64,000 nt of DNA from Bettongia penicillata ogilbyi (taxonomy: Eukaryota > Chordata > Mammalia > Diprotodontia > Potoroidae), in NCBI GenBank assembly GCA_023548195.1, contig JAJHZJ010000531.1, forward strand, positions 6,621,900-6,685,899, in the 5' to 3' direction. This document shows, in pieces, positions 22,160 through 31,534 of the stretch (within the stretch, counting starts at the first letter, position 1; each line of letters opens with the position of its first letter). The position numbers were made by a program, and so were the translations under genes. The notes beneath the pieces are model-generated. The model was not told where the DNA came from, made no database searches, and saw only the letters and a list, made by a program, of their open reading frames with translations.

Positions 22160-24056
22160 ATAAAAATATTTTTATTGACAAAAAAAATTTAAAAAAAAAT
22201 AAAAAGAGAAAAATCAGCAAAATTGATCAACATATTGAAAAAGTCTGAAACTATATACAACCTAACACATTTGTGGGCTTCCCACTTCTGCAAAAGGGAG
22301 AGATGGAGCGACTTTATTTCTCTTCTTTGGGGTCATGCTTATTCTTTGTAATTTTGCAGCATTCACTCGACTATTTGGTTTTTGTTCTTTCCATTTATAG
22401 CATTGTAGTTAATGTGAATATTGTTTTTCTTGCTCTGCTTACTTCACACTTACCATGTTTATCTTTTTACGCTTCTCTGTATTCATCATGGTTGTTGTTT
22501 CTTACAACAGCAATGTTCCAATACATTTATTTACCATAGTTTGTTTAGCCATTTCTCAGGTGATGGACATATGCTTTGTTTTGAATTCTTTGCTACCACA
22601 AAAAGTGCTGCTATAAATATTTTAGTATATATTGGTATTTTTTTCTTGTCAATGACTTTCTTAGGGTATAAACCTAGTAGTAGAATCTCCGAGACAAAGG
22701 ATACTGACGTTTTAGTCACTTTATTTGCGTAATTCCAATTTACTTTCAAATATAAGGTTGTACTGATTCTCAGCTCCATCCATGATGCACAGGTATGCCT
22801 GTCTTCCCACAGCTCCACAACTGACCATCTCTATCTTGTGTCATCTTTGTCAGTTTGCTGGGTATGAAGTAAAACCTGTGTTATTTTGATTTGTGCTTTT
22901 CTTACGATTAATGAATGGAAGCATTCTTTCATGTGGTTGTTTGCAATTCTTATTTTGAGAACTGTTTATTTCCACCTTTGACTGCTTAGATATTGGGGAA
23001 CAGCTTTTGGGGTGTGTGTGTGTGTGTGTGTGTAGATGTACACAAAGAGCATAGATAGACAGATATACAAACGAAATTAATATATCTATGACATCTTACA
23101 GACTGATCTATATCTAGGCATCTAGATGAATATTTAGATGGATATCTGTTACATATCCTAGAGGTATTAATTTTATTTGTGTGGTTTTTCAGTTTCATGT
23201 AATCAAAGGTATCTATTTATCTTTTGTAACTTTCTCTGTCCTTTTCAGGTAAGTATATATCTCCTACCCATAGTTGTAAAAGCTTTATGATCTGCTTTTG
23301 TTCAAATTTTTTTGTGGTATGATCTTTAATATTAAGGCCAAATACCTACTTTAAACTTTTGTGAAATATGGTATAAGATATTGGTCTAAGTCTAATTTTT
23401 GCTGGAATGCTATCTGATTTTCCCAGTTTTTATTAAGTAGGGATTTTTTTTTACTAAGCAATTTATGTCTTCTGGTTTATCAAACACTGGGATATTCAAT
23501 TCCATTGTTCTTGGTTCTCCTTGTTTAGTCTGTTCCATTGATTTACTCTATATTTTACTTTACTCTATACTTTACTATTATTACTGTATTTTAACCAATA
23601 CCAAATTACTTCGATGACTATTGCTTTATAATGTAGTTGGAGGTCTGAAAATATTTTCCATGATTTACTAGATCTTTTACTTCTCCAAATGAATTTTGTT
23701 AGATAAGTATATGGATTAGTATAGCACTAATAGTGTAAGTTATATTTTGCAACATAGTCATTTTTATCATATTAGCATAGTTCAGCCATGAGCACTTAAT
23801 ATTCTTCCAGCTATTTAAACTGGTCTTTGTTTCTTTAAGGAGCATTTTGTAATTAAATCTGTACAAGATATGTGCTTTGGTAAATTGATCCCCACTTTTT
23901 AATGCCTTTTGTAGTTGTTTGCAATGATTTCCCTTTCCATTATCACCTGCTGGATTTTGCTATCATTACATAGAAATGCTATTAATTCTTGTAGATTTTT
24001 TAGTAGCTTGTAACTTTACTGAAGCTATTTAAATTGTTTCAATAGAATCTTTGCTG
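22160..24056 (-). mobile_element. 5'-truncated L1, antisense
   Basis: It reads as the reverse complement of an L1 3' half. Words around 22,540-22,660 (GCCATTTCTCAGGTGATGGA, TTTGCTACCACAAAAAGTGC) match the full L1 at 47,430-47,500, and ORF2-like sequence continues to about 24,056. A GT microsatellite lies at 23,012-23,033. The frame is broken, so ORF2 is inactive. Confidence 0.75.
23012..23033 (+). repeat. (GT)n microsatellite
   Basis: About 11 GT units inside the truncated L1. Confidence 0.9.
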
Positions 24057-24059
24057 ATG

Positions 24060-24157
24060 AAAAAGGATTTGCTAAGCAGTTACTACGTACAAAGCACCAT
24101 GCTAGGGATACAAACAGAAAAAGGAAATAGTCTTTGCTCTCAGAGATCTCACATTCT
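24060..24157 (-). repeat. CR1/L3- or MIR-type repeat, left half
   Basis: AAGCACCATGCTAGGGATAC with TTTGCTCTCAGAGATCTCAC is an ancient mammalian repeat module. It continues at 27,052 (AATGAGGGAGACAACACATA) on the other side of the LINE insertion, so the insertion can be removed cleanly on paper to restore the old repeat. Confidence 0.7.
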
Positions 24158-24988
24158 TTTTTATTTATTTATTTAACTTTTTACATTCATTTTCACAAAA
24201 TTTTAGGTTCCAAATTTTCTCCGCTTTTATCCCCTCCGCCCACCCCAATACCCCAAGCAATCTAATTTTCCCTATCTCCAATCTGCCCTCTCTTCTGTCA
24301 TCCCTCCCTTCTCTTGTCTCCATCTTCTCTTTTCTCCTGTAGGGCCAGATGACTTTCTATTCCTCATTAACTGTATGTCTTCTTTCCTAGTAGCAACAGC
24401 AATACTAGACAGTTGTTCCTAAAACTTTGAGTTTCAAATTCTCCTCATCCCTCCCTCCCCACCCATTCCCTTTGGGAAGGCAGGCAATTCAATATAGGCC
24501 ATATCTATGTAGTTTTGCAAATGACTTCCCTGATAGTCGTGTTGTGTAAGACTAACTGAATTACCCTCCATCCTACCCTGCCCCTCATTGTTTCTCTTCT
24601 GTCTTTTGATCCTGTCCCTCCCCAAGTGTTGACTTCAAATTGCTCCCTCCTCCCTTTGCCTGCCCTTCCATCATTCCCCGCCCCCTTGCTTATCTCCTTC
24701 TCCCCCACTTTCCTATACTGTAAGATAGGTTTTCATACCAAAATGAGTGTGCATTTTATTCCTTCCTTTAGTCAAATGTGATGAGGGTAAACTAATTGGT
24801 TTTTTTTTTCTCAGCTCTCCTCTTTTTCCCTCCACTTAAAGGTCTCCTACTTGCCTCTTAAATGACATATAATTACCCCATTCCATTTCACCCTCTTTCC
24901 TCCCACTACATTTCTCTCTCACCATTTACCTTAATTTCTTTTAAGCTATGGTCCCATCCTATTCAATTCACTCTGTGCTCTCTGTCTC

Positions 24989-25022
24989 TGTGTGTGTGTG
25001 CATGTGTGTATGTGTGTGTGCG
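24989..25022 (+). repeat. TG-rich microsatellite within LINE
   Basis: TGTGTGTGTGTGCATGTGTG and similar. It lies between ORF1 and the 3' spacer, as in the sister elements. Confidence 0.85.
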
Positions 25023-25158
25023 TGGTCCCACCAACTACCCAGATACTGAAAAGTTTTAAGAGTTACAAATATTGTCTTTCCATGTAGAAATGTAAACAGT
25101 TCACTTCTGGTAAGTCCCTTAAGACTTCTCTTTGCTGTTTCCTTTTTCATGCTTCTTC

Positions 25159-26235
25159 TCATTCTTGTGTTTGGAAGTCAAATTTCCTTTTCAGCTCTGG
25201 TCTTTTCATCAAGAATGATTGAAAGTCCTCTGTTTCATTGAAAGACCATATTTTCCCCTGAAGTATTATACTCAGTTTAGCTGGGTAGGTGATTCTTGGT
25301 TTGAGTCCTAGTTCCTTTGACTTCTGGAATATCCTATTCCATGCCCTTCGATCTCTTAATGTAGAAGCTGCTAGATCTTGAGTTATCCTGATTGTATTTC
25401 CACAGTACTGAAATTGTTTCTTTCTAGCTGCATGCAAGATTTTCTCCTTGAGCTGGGAGTTCTGGAATTTGGCCACAATGTTCCTAGGAGTTTCTCTTTT
25501 TGGATCTCTTTCAGGTGGTGATCGATGGATTCTTTCAATACTTATTTTGCCCTCTGGTTCTAGAATGTCCGGGAAGATGATGTCTAGGCTCTTTTTTTGA
25601 TCATGACTTTCAGGTAGTCCCATAATTTTTAAATTGTCTCTCCTGGATCTATTTTCCAGGTCAGTTGTTTTTCCCATGAGATATTTCACATTCCCTTCCA
25701 TTTTTTCATTCTTTTGGTTTTGTTTGGTGATTTCTTGGTTTCTCATAAAGTCATTAGACTCCATCTGTTCCATTCTAATTTTGAGAGAACTATTAAATTC
25801 AGTGAGCTTTTGAACCTCTTTTTCCATTTGGCTAATTCTGCTTTTGAAAGCATTTTTCTCCTCATTGGCTTTTTGAACCTCTTTTGCCAACTGAGTGAGC
25901 CTAGTCTTCAAGGTGTTATTTTCTTCAGCATTTTTTTGGGTCTCCTTAACCAAGGTATTGACCCGTTTTTCATACTTTTCTTGCATCTCTCTCATTTCTC
26001 TTCCCAGTTTTTCCTCCACCTGTCTAATTTGCTTTTTAAAATCCTTTTTGAGCTCTTCCAAGGCCTGAGCCCACCTGACATCCCCCTGGGGTGTCTGGGG
26101 TACCGCGGCCCTGCCCTCCACGTCTTTCCCCGATGGCAAGAATATGTCCTCATCATCAGATCCGAATGTCGGGATCATTTGCGTTTGTTGGAAAAAACTC
26201 TCTATAGTCTTATTTTTCTTCCCTTTTCTAGGCAT
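25159..26235 (-). CDS. L1-type ORF1 protein, intact 358-codon frame
   Basis: This encodes the RNA-binding chaperone of L1 retrotransposons, which trimerises on LINE RNA in cytoplasmic particles. Residues 1-60 are a basic then acidic leader (starts MPRKGKKNKTIESFF). Residues about 60-185 form a heptad-rich coiled coil (LKKDFKKQIRQVEEKLGREM, LAKEVQKANEEK). About 195-275 is the RRM (RSRRDNLKIMGLPESHDQ) and about 280-350 the C-terminal domain (EKILHAARKKQF, IRITQDLAASTLRDRRAWN, LKPRITYPAKLS). The length and order match L1 ORF1p. The copy at 53,254-54,357 and the old copy at 13,510 carry eight extra residues in the RRM (around HEIIEENC) that are deleted here in frame. No ORF2 follows. It is a transposon gene, not a host gene; domestication is not shown. 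Confidence 0.9.
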   Translation of the reverse strand: MPRKGKKNKTIESFFQQTQMIPTFGSDDEDIFLPSGKDVEGRAAVPQTPQGDVRWAQALEELKKDFKKQIRQVEEKLGREMREMQEKYEKRVNTLVKETQKNAEENNTLKTRLTQLAKEVQKANEEKNAFKSRISQMEKEVQKLTEFNSSLKIRMEQMESNDFMRNQEITKQNQKNEKMEGNVKYLMGKTTDLENRSRRDNLKIMGLPESHDQKKSLDIIFPDILEPEGKISIERIHRSPPERDPKRETPRNIVAKFQNSQLKEKILHAARKKQFQYCGNTIRITQDLAASTLRDRRAWNRIFQKSKELGLKPRITYPAKLSIILQGKIWSFNETEDFQSFLMKRPELKRKFDFQTQE

Positions 26236-26373
26236 TTTCCCAGCCAGTTACTTGACTTCTGAGATTTCTGTCCACCCCCGCCTAGATCCGCCCAGCTAGT
26301 GCTTGGGGTCTGAGGTTCAAATGGGCTTTCCACAGCAAGCTTTAGTTCTGGTGCTGGGGTGGGGGCAGGGCCA

Positions 26374-26580
26374 CCTCCCAGGCTCGGCCTCCTCAGGGGC
26401 TTTATGCAGAGACTTTCAGGAATGGAGCGGGTGGGGGGGGGCACCTCCCAGGCTCAGCTCCCTCAGGGGCTTTATGCAGAGGCCTTCAGTAATTGAGCGG
26501 GGTGGGGCAGGGCCGTCTCCCAGGCTCAGCTCCCTCAGGTTGTTTATGCAGAGACCTTCCATAATGAAGATCCTGCCTGC
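26374..26580 (-). repeat. Tandem ~71-bp units in LINE 5' UTR
   Basis: Units start at 26,374, 26,444 and 26,516 (word CCTCCCAGGCTC), each followed by a TTTATGCAGAGAC-type segment and a GAGCGGGTGGGG-type end. The last unit is partial. The LINE at 52,214-55,075 has two such units, at 54,525 and 54,597. Repeated 5' UTR monomers serve as internal promoters in rodent L1s. Confidence 0.8.
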
Positions 26581-27051
26581 TGCTGGGGGGAGTCTCGGGC
26601 CGGCCACAGCTGCTGCTGCCTCTGCTGCCACCCACGCCTCTGCCGCCGCCACTTCCTCCCAAGGGGGCCCGAGTCACGGAGATACTCCGCTCCCCCTCTC
26701 GTCCAGCCCAGCCTTCTCTCTCACTGACCTATAGCTTCTGTGGGCGGAGGAACTTTCCCGGCTGCCGGAGCCTCCATCCCTGAAGCCTGCTTGGGTCAGC
26801 TTCTCTGGGGCCGCGGCCAGGGCAGCGCTGGGGGTGGGGTCTGCTTTCCGGGGCTCGACGGACCCTGGGGACGGGTCTCCAGGGCTCTCTGGCACGGAAA
26901 TCTCTTCCACTCTGGTTCTGCACACCTTTCAGTGATCCAGAATTTATGCGGATCTCTTTCTACATTAATTCTATGGGCTGTGGGTTGGAGCTCGTAAACG
27001 TGCGTCCTTCTACTCCGCCATCTTGGCTCCGCCCCCTAGACCTCACATTCT

Positions 27052-27140
27052 AATGAGGGAGACAACACATAGGAAAGGTTTGAGCTGCAAGTCAGATGGA
27101 AAGGTCCGGTCCTTAGGATGCAGCCTCCAAGCAGAGGGTA
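27052..27140 (-). repeat. CR1/L3- or MIR-type repeat, right half
   Basis: It continues the repeat at 24,060-24,157 across the LINE insertion. Confidence 0.6.
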
Positions 27141-27590
27141 ATTATTTTTCTTTAATGTTATTTCCGGTTATGAAATTATACCAGTTTCTGATGTTGAATC
27201 ATTTGATAATGCTAAGGACTTTGGTGAAAAAAGTTGTATTTTGGGGGCTTTTAATAGTTATAGCACTTGCAGGAGCAGTGTCCAGGCTGTACCTCCACAG
27301 AGGTTGCTCCCCAGATGATGGCTTCTAGCCCTAAGCTGGAAGTACTATCATTCCAAAAGTTCTTGGATTCAGGATCCTGTACTATCTCAATCAGCGAATT
27401 AGTTTGACAACTTGTGGTTTGATTTCTTGGCCCATGATGTCTCCTCTCTCCCCCTCAGGCTGCCCTGCTGCTTTAGCTAAACTGATTTGCCTGCCCTTTG
27501 AGGGGTCATTGGTTGGCAGTTGATAGGCATGGATGGTGGCTGATTCCCTGGAATTTTCTAAATAAACCATCATGTCAATAGCAAGTAGGG
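27141..27590. other. Intergenic, nothing recognised
   Basis: No gene or named repeat was recognised. Confidence 0.35.
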
Positions 27591-28125
27591 ATGGTTTTAC
27601 CTCCTCTCTGCCTATCTTTACGCCTTTTTCTTTTGTTCTAGTGTTACTGTTAGCACTTCTAGAACAATGTCACATAACAGACAGAACAAAAACATTTATT
27701 CAAACATCAGAAAGCCAAATACATCATAGCAACAAAAAAATCTATACACAATAACAGTGCAGAGGGCAACGCCATCCCCAAGCCTTCCCTTCTGATAGGC
27801 TTCCCACAAACCACTTCCCTTAAACAAAATCACAAACAAGCTCTCCCACTCATGCAAGCTGCTGCCCAAGCTGCTTAGTTTCTCTGTCCTTTCCAGCTCT
27901 GGCTAGTTTACCCAACTTCCTCTCAGTTCAGCTCACTCCATCCTTCTTGCTCCAACCCTTCCTATTCCACCTGTTCAGCAAGTTCCTGCCACCACATATG
28001 ACTTAGCCTTCCATGGGAGTTAAGCAGGTCACACTGGCCCATTAATGGATGGGAAAGATTTTCAAATTAAGCAAAAAATACATTAACAATGCACACAACC
28101 ACACACCCCATACCCCCTCACTTTT
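27590..28125 (-). mobile_element. Possible retroviral LTR
   Basis: In minus sense a purine tract (AAAAAAGTGAGGGGG, about 28,112-28,126) is followed by TATGGGGTGTG, then about 500 bases ending in a polyadenylation-like part with TTTGAATAAATGTTTTTGTT (signal at about 27,691-27,696) and CTAACA. The order purine tract, unique region, AATAAA fits an LTR, but no inverted TG...CA ends or duplications could be proved. Confidence 0.25.
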
Positions 28126-28481
28126 TTCACACTAAGGTGCTATTTTTATCTCTTCTGTGGGGGAAAATTGTGAGAACTTAAAATTTTCTGACCTACTTAG
28201 CCATCATCCCAGAATCCTCTTGTGATCATTTTTAATCACAAAAGTCTGAGCAGGGGGATGGAAAAAAGTGAGGAAATTTGGGGGAATACCTATCTTAGTG
28301 GAAGAAAGATAGAATTTATGATTTTGCATGTACACATACACATGTGTGTATATATACAGTTATTTTCCATATAGATCAAAACATTTAAAAGAGATGAGTG
28401 TACAGCAAAGATTAATATAAATTTTAAATATAAATTTTATAAAATATAAATTTTACATATAAATAAATTTAATTCATCAAG

Positions 28482-28830
28482 AGGAGAGTCAAGATGGCAG
28501 AGTAGAAGCAAGGACCCACTTGAGCTCTTTCCCCCAAACCCTCAAAATACCTGTAAAAAATGACTCTAAATAAATTCAGAAGCCACACAATGACAGAGTG
28601 AAGCAGACCTCCAGCCAAAGATAGCCTGGAAGGCTGACAGGAAAGGTGTATCTTGCTGGGCTAGGAGCAGAGTGCAACTCAGAGTGGGCCAGACTGGCAC
28701 AGATGGGACCAGAGCAGGCCTCAGGGCACTGAATCACGGGCAGCTGCTGCAGTTTCTAGATTTCTCAGCCCACAAATGCCAAAGACAGCTTCAAAGGTCA
28801 GTGAGAAAGCTCTTTCACCTCTTTTTCACT
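28482..28830 (+). mobile_element. L1-type 5' UTR fragment
   Basis: It starts GGAGAGTCAAGATGGCAGAG (28,483-28,502), the same kind of 5' terminus as the LINEs at 27,037 and 55,075. It continues with GC-richer leader sequence including AAGGTCAGTGAGAAAGC, then stops near 28,830 before any ORF1 sequence. Confidence 0.6.
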
Positions 28831-30140
28831 GAATGATTTTCAGACAGTCATCTTCTTACTAGCCTCCATGCGTCTCTTGCCTATATTCTTGCCTAGAATC
28901 AATTATAACTCAATATAATATTCCACATATATTTGCATGGGTCCTATGGGATGATTATTTCATGTAATTTAGAAGTTAATGAGTTCACTGGAGTAGCATT
29001 TGTTGAGCACCTACCATTTACAAAGCTCAATTTTGAAAATGAGAGATATAAAAGCAAAGAGGGGGGTAATCGAGAGAGTAAATTGTTAATTATTTTATCA
29101 AATTATTAAATAGGACTTGTACACTTGATTCTTTGGGTACTTGACAGGAAAAACCATAATGGCAGTGGGAAATAGTGCTTCAATCACACTTTAATAACTC
29201 ACCAAGGATGCCATAGCAACAACACAGAAAGAACAGAGAAAAATGGCAAGTGGAGGGATGCAAAGGCAGATGATGTGAGGATGGGGATGGGCATGGGGAT
29301 GGGGTGGTGGAGGAAGGAAGACAACATGGGAAAGGAAATGGGGAGGGGGAGAGGCACAGAGCTCTAGCCACCTATATAACGAGGGGTTGGAGTTGGGAGC
29401 ATTCAGCAGCATGGACCCAGACAGAGATTGAAGACAGGTTGCAGGAGGACAGGAATATAGGGTCTTGTTTTTATAGGGTTTTGTGGGAGACAAACTAACT
29501 TATCTGTTCCACCTTCGGGTTATTTCATTAACATACCCATATAATCTCAATTATCAGCAACATTTGGTGTTCTGCTGGCCTTAACTGTGGATGTCTGGAG
29601 CTTATCTGAAGTTTACAGATTATAGGACCAAAAGACCCTGACAGCAAGGCCTAGCTGGCTTCCCCTGGTTTAGCACATAGTCTCAGGACATGATCTTTAG
29701 TTACTATATGATACAGTCTGCACATTATGCTCCTTTGGTCTATGGGAAATCAGTCATTAAAAATTCTAGGTTCCCTTTTGCAATCTTACCTCCTGTTGTT
29801 TTTACTGTATCCTGGCTACTTATAAACTTATTTACTATACTAACTAGTAGAGGGGAGGTGGTGGTCAGGGGAATCAGAAGAAGATATAATTTTAACACAG
29901 TGGCCATCCTTGCTCCACTTCTGTAACTGTTGGGAAAACTTCTAGGGTATCCCCCTTGCATATCAAGATTACCTTTGGTTTTAGAAATATTTTTAAAGAC
30001 CCCTTTAAGCCTATAATTAGTAGGGGATTTTGTTTGCTTTAGTGTAAATGATTGTGGTACTTTATCAAAGACTTTTTTTACATACCTTTTGAGATAATAT
30101 GTGGGTTTGGATGTTTTTGTTTTCAATATAATTACATTCA
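28831..30140 (-). other. Intergenic; possible ERV remnant
   Basis: In minus sense, a 134-codon stretch (about 30,141-29,740) includes a hydrophobic segment (LYLLLIPLTTTSPLLVSIV). It is followed by TGTCAGGG at 29,643 and a TATA-like CCCTATAAAAACAAG near 29,470. This could be the join of an internal region and an LTR of an endogenous retrovirus, but no conserved retroviral motif was recognised. Frames are closed after that stretch. Confidence 0.25.
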
Positions 30141-30179
30141 TTGTTTTTTTTAATGTTCAACTTGTATAAACACATTCTG

Positions 30180-30345
30180 GTACAAACATATCTTGATATG
30201 TATATATACCTATATAGGTATGTATGTATAAATAAATATGTATATATTTAAATATGTATAAATAGAGACAGTATACATCCTACTATAAATATATAAGCAT
30301 TATGTATTAACATATATACATAAATATGTACTAGTTATAATAATT
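30180..30345. repeat. AT-rich TATATA/TATGTATA tract
   Basis: Imperfect repeats of ATGTATATATACC and TAAATATG words. Confidence 0.7.
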
Positions 30346-30470
30346 TCTTAGAAGAATTGATGATGTATATTGGACAAGATTTTACTTAAAATTTTTGAAT
30401 CAATATTCATTAATGATATTGGCCTATAATTCTTCTGTTTAGGTATTACAACTTTATTTTCAGCCCACAC
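30346..30470 (-). mobile_element. L1 ORF2 fragment, antisense
   Basis: TTGAATCAATATTCATTAATGATATTGGCCTATAATT matches by eye the L1 at 49,446-49,490 (ATCAATATTCATTAAGGACA), part of the reverse transcriptase region. Confidence 0.6.
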
Positions 30471-30894
30471 AAATCCTCCTCCTCATTTTCTCCAAACTTT
30501 GCTCCCCATATTGCTTCATGGCTACTGCAGAAATGTGTGCTCTTGAGCAGTGACTATTGAGTAAGAGTCCCAACCCCTTTTCATTTTTAGTGAGAAAGCA
30601 TAAGATGCACAGGATTAACAGGGGATGTGATTGGTATCACAGAGCCCATTACAACATCTCTCCTCACAAACCCCTCCCTTTTTTCAATTTCCATATTTCT
30701 GTGCGGTATCACTGTCATATTTTTCCAGGCTCTCAATCCCAATCATCCTTGAGTAGTCATTCAAATCAAACTGCTCTCTTCAAAGTTGCCAATAGCATAT
30801 TTTTGCTTTATCTTGTTTTTAAAAGGGTTTTAAAAAGAACAACCTTTGGGCATACCATTCCAGGAATTACAGAGTCCTTTTGTGTAGTGGGTTG

Positions 30895-31530
30895 TGACTA
30901 AAGCCTAGCCGTTTGTTTTGGCTTCCTACACATCTGCTCTGAGATGGGAGTGGTAGGAGGACTCTCACCCTAAGGCTCTGCCATGCTCACGCGGGCAGGC
31001 AGGGATTTCTTAGGGCAAATCTTGCCACCTGGTTACTAGGACAACATGATTTTGACTTCAAAGTTCAAGACACTCTGTCTGAGGAGGATGTGGATAACAG
31101 AATAGTTTACAGTGCCATCCACAAATTTCATGGACTCAGGCCTCTGGCCTCTGGCCTTACCAGAAACCACCACCTTGCATCCTTTCATCACATTCTCCAC
31201 AAGGAAGCTGAGGATGGCATAGCAGGATCCGTGCAGAAGCTTCTAAAGGACTTTGTCTATACAATGGCACAGAGACCTCTGGTGGCCTTTTGCTTAGCTG
31301 AGCTTCAAGGAAACTAAGCTTTTGAACTACAGCTGTCAGTTCAGGAATCTAGTGACCCTTCTCAAAGACCACATTCTGAGTCCTGGTAGCCAACAGAATT
31401 TCTGTCCTGGTTGGAATAACTCACAGCTCCACCCCAGAACTGCCTGTTCTCTGGTGAGAAACTCATTCATTTTGACTTTAAGATGTCATCTTTAACAAAC
31501 TTCCTCTTCTTAGAGATGCACATCACCCTT
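30895..31530 (-). pseudogene. RPS3: RPS3 processed pseudogene
   Basis: In minus sense, without introns, the sequence follows ribosomal protein S3 from its N-terminus to its C-terminus. CISKKRKFV lies near 31,520, ATRGLCAIV at about 31,258-31,284, [17 protein letters not shown] at about 31,035-31,085, GKICPKKSLPA near 31,000 and PPTTPISEQ near 30,935. In-frame stops, frameshifts and a net loss of about 90 nt against the 243-codon gene show it is dead. RPS3 (40S subunit) often gives rise to processed copies in mammals. Tail and target duplications were not resolved. Confidence 0.85.
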
Positions 31531-31534
31531 TTGC

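Larger units (their letters stand above)
24158..27037 (-). mobile_element. Complete ORF1-only LINE (HAL1-like), 2.88 kb
   Basis: The element runs from an L1-type 5' terminus (27,037, with CCAAGATGGCGG in minus sense just inside) to an A-rich 3' end (TAAATAAATAAATAAAAAA in minus sense) at 24,158. Flanks AGATCTCACATTCT (24,144-24,157) and AGACCTCACATTCT (27,038-27,051) form a target-site duplication with one mismatch. The order is: 5' UTR of 802 nt with three tandem promoter-like units, ORF1 (25,159-26,235), TG microsatellite, a spacer resembling the L1 inter-ORF region, then L1 3' UTR sequence. No ORF2 sequence is present. It must have been mobilised in trans by an L1 reverse transcriptase. 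HAL1 elements of other mammals have this design; whether this family is described cannot be judged here. Confidence 0.85.

Noticed and set aside
22160..24056. Functional L1 ORF2
   Set aside because: Frames are short and broken in all phases.
25714..26262. 182-codon plus-strand frame rich in Leu and Phe
   Set aside because: It is the antisense shadow of the L1 ORF1 coiled coil on the minus strand.
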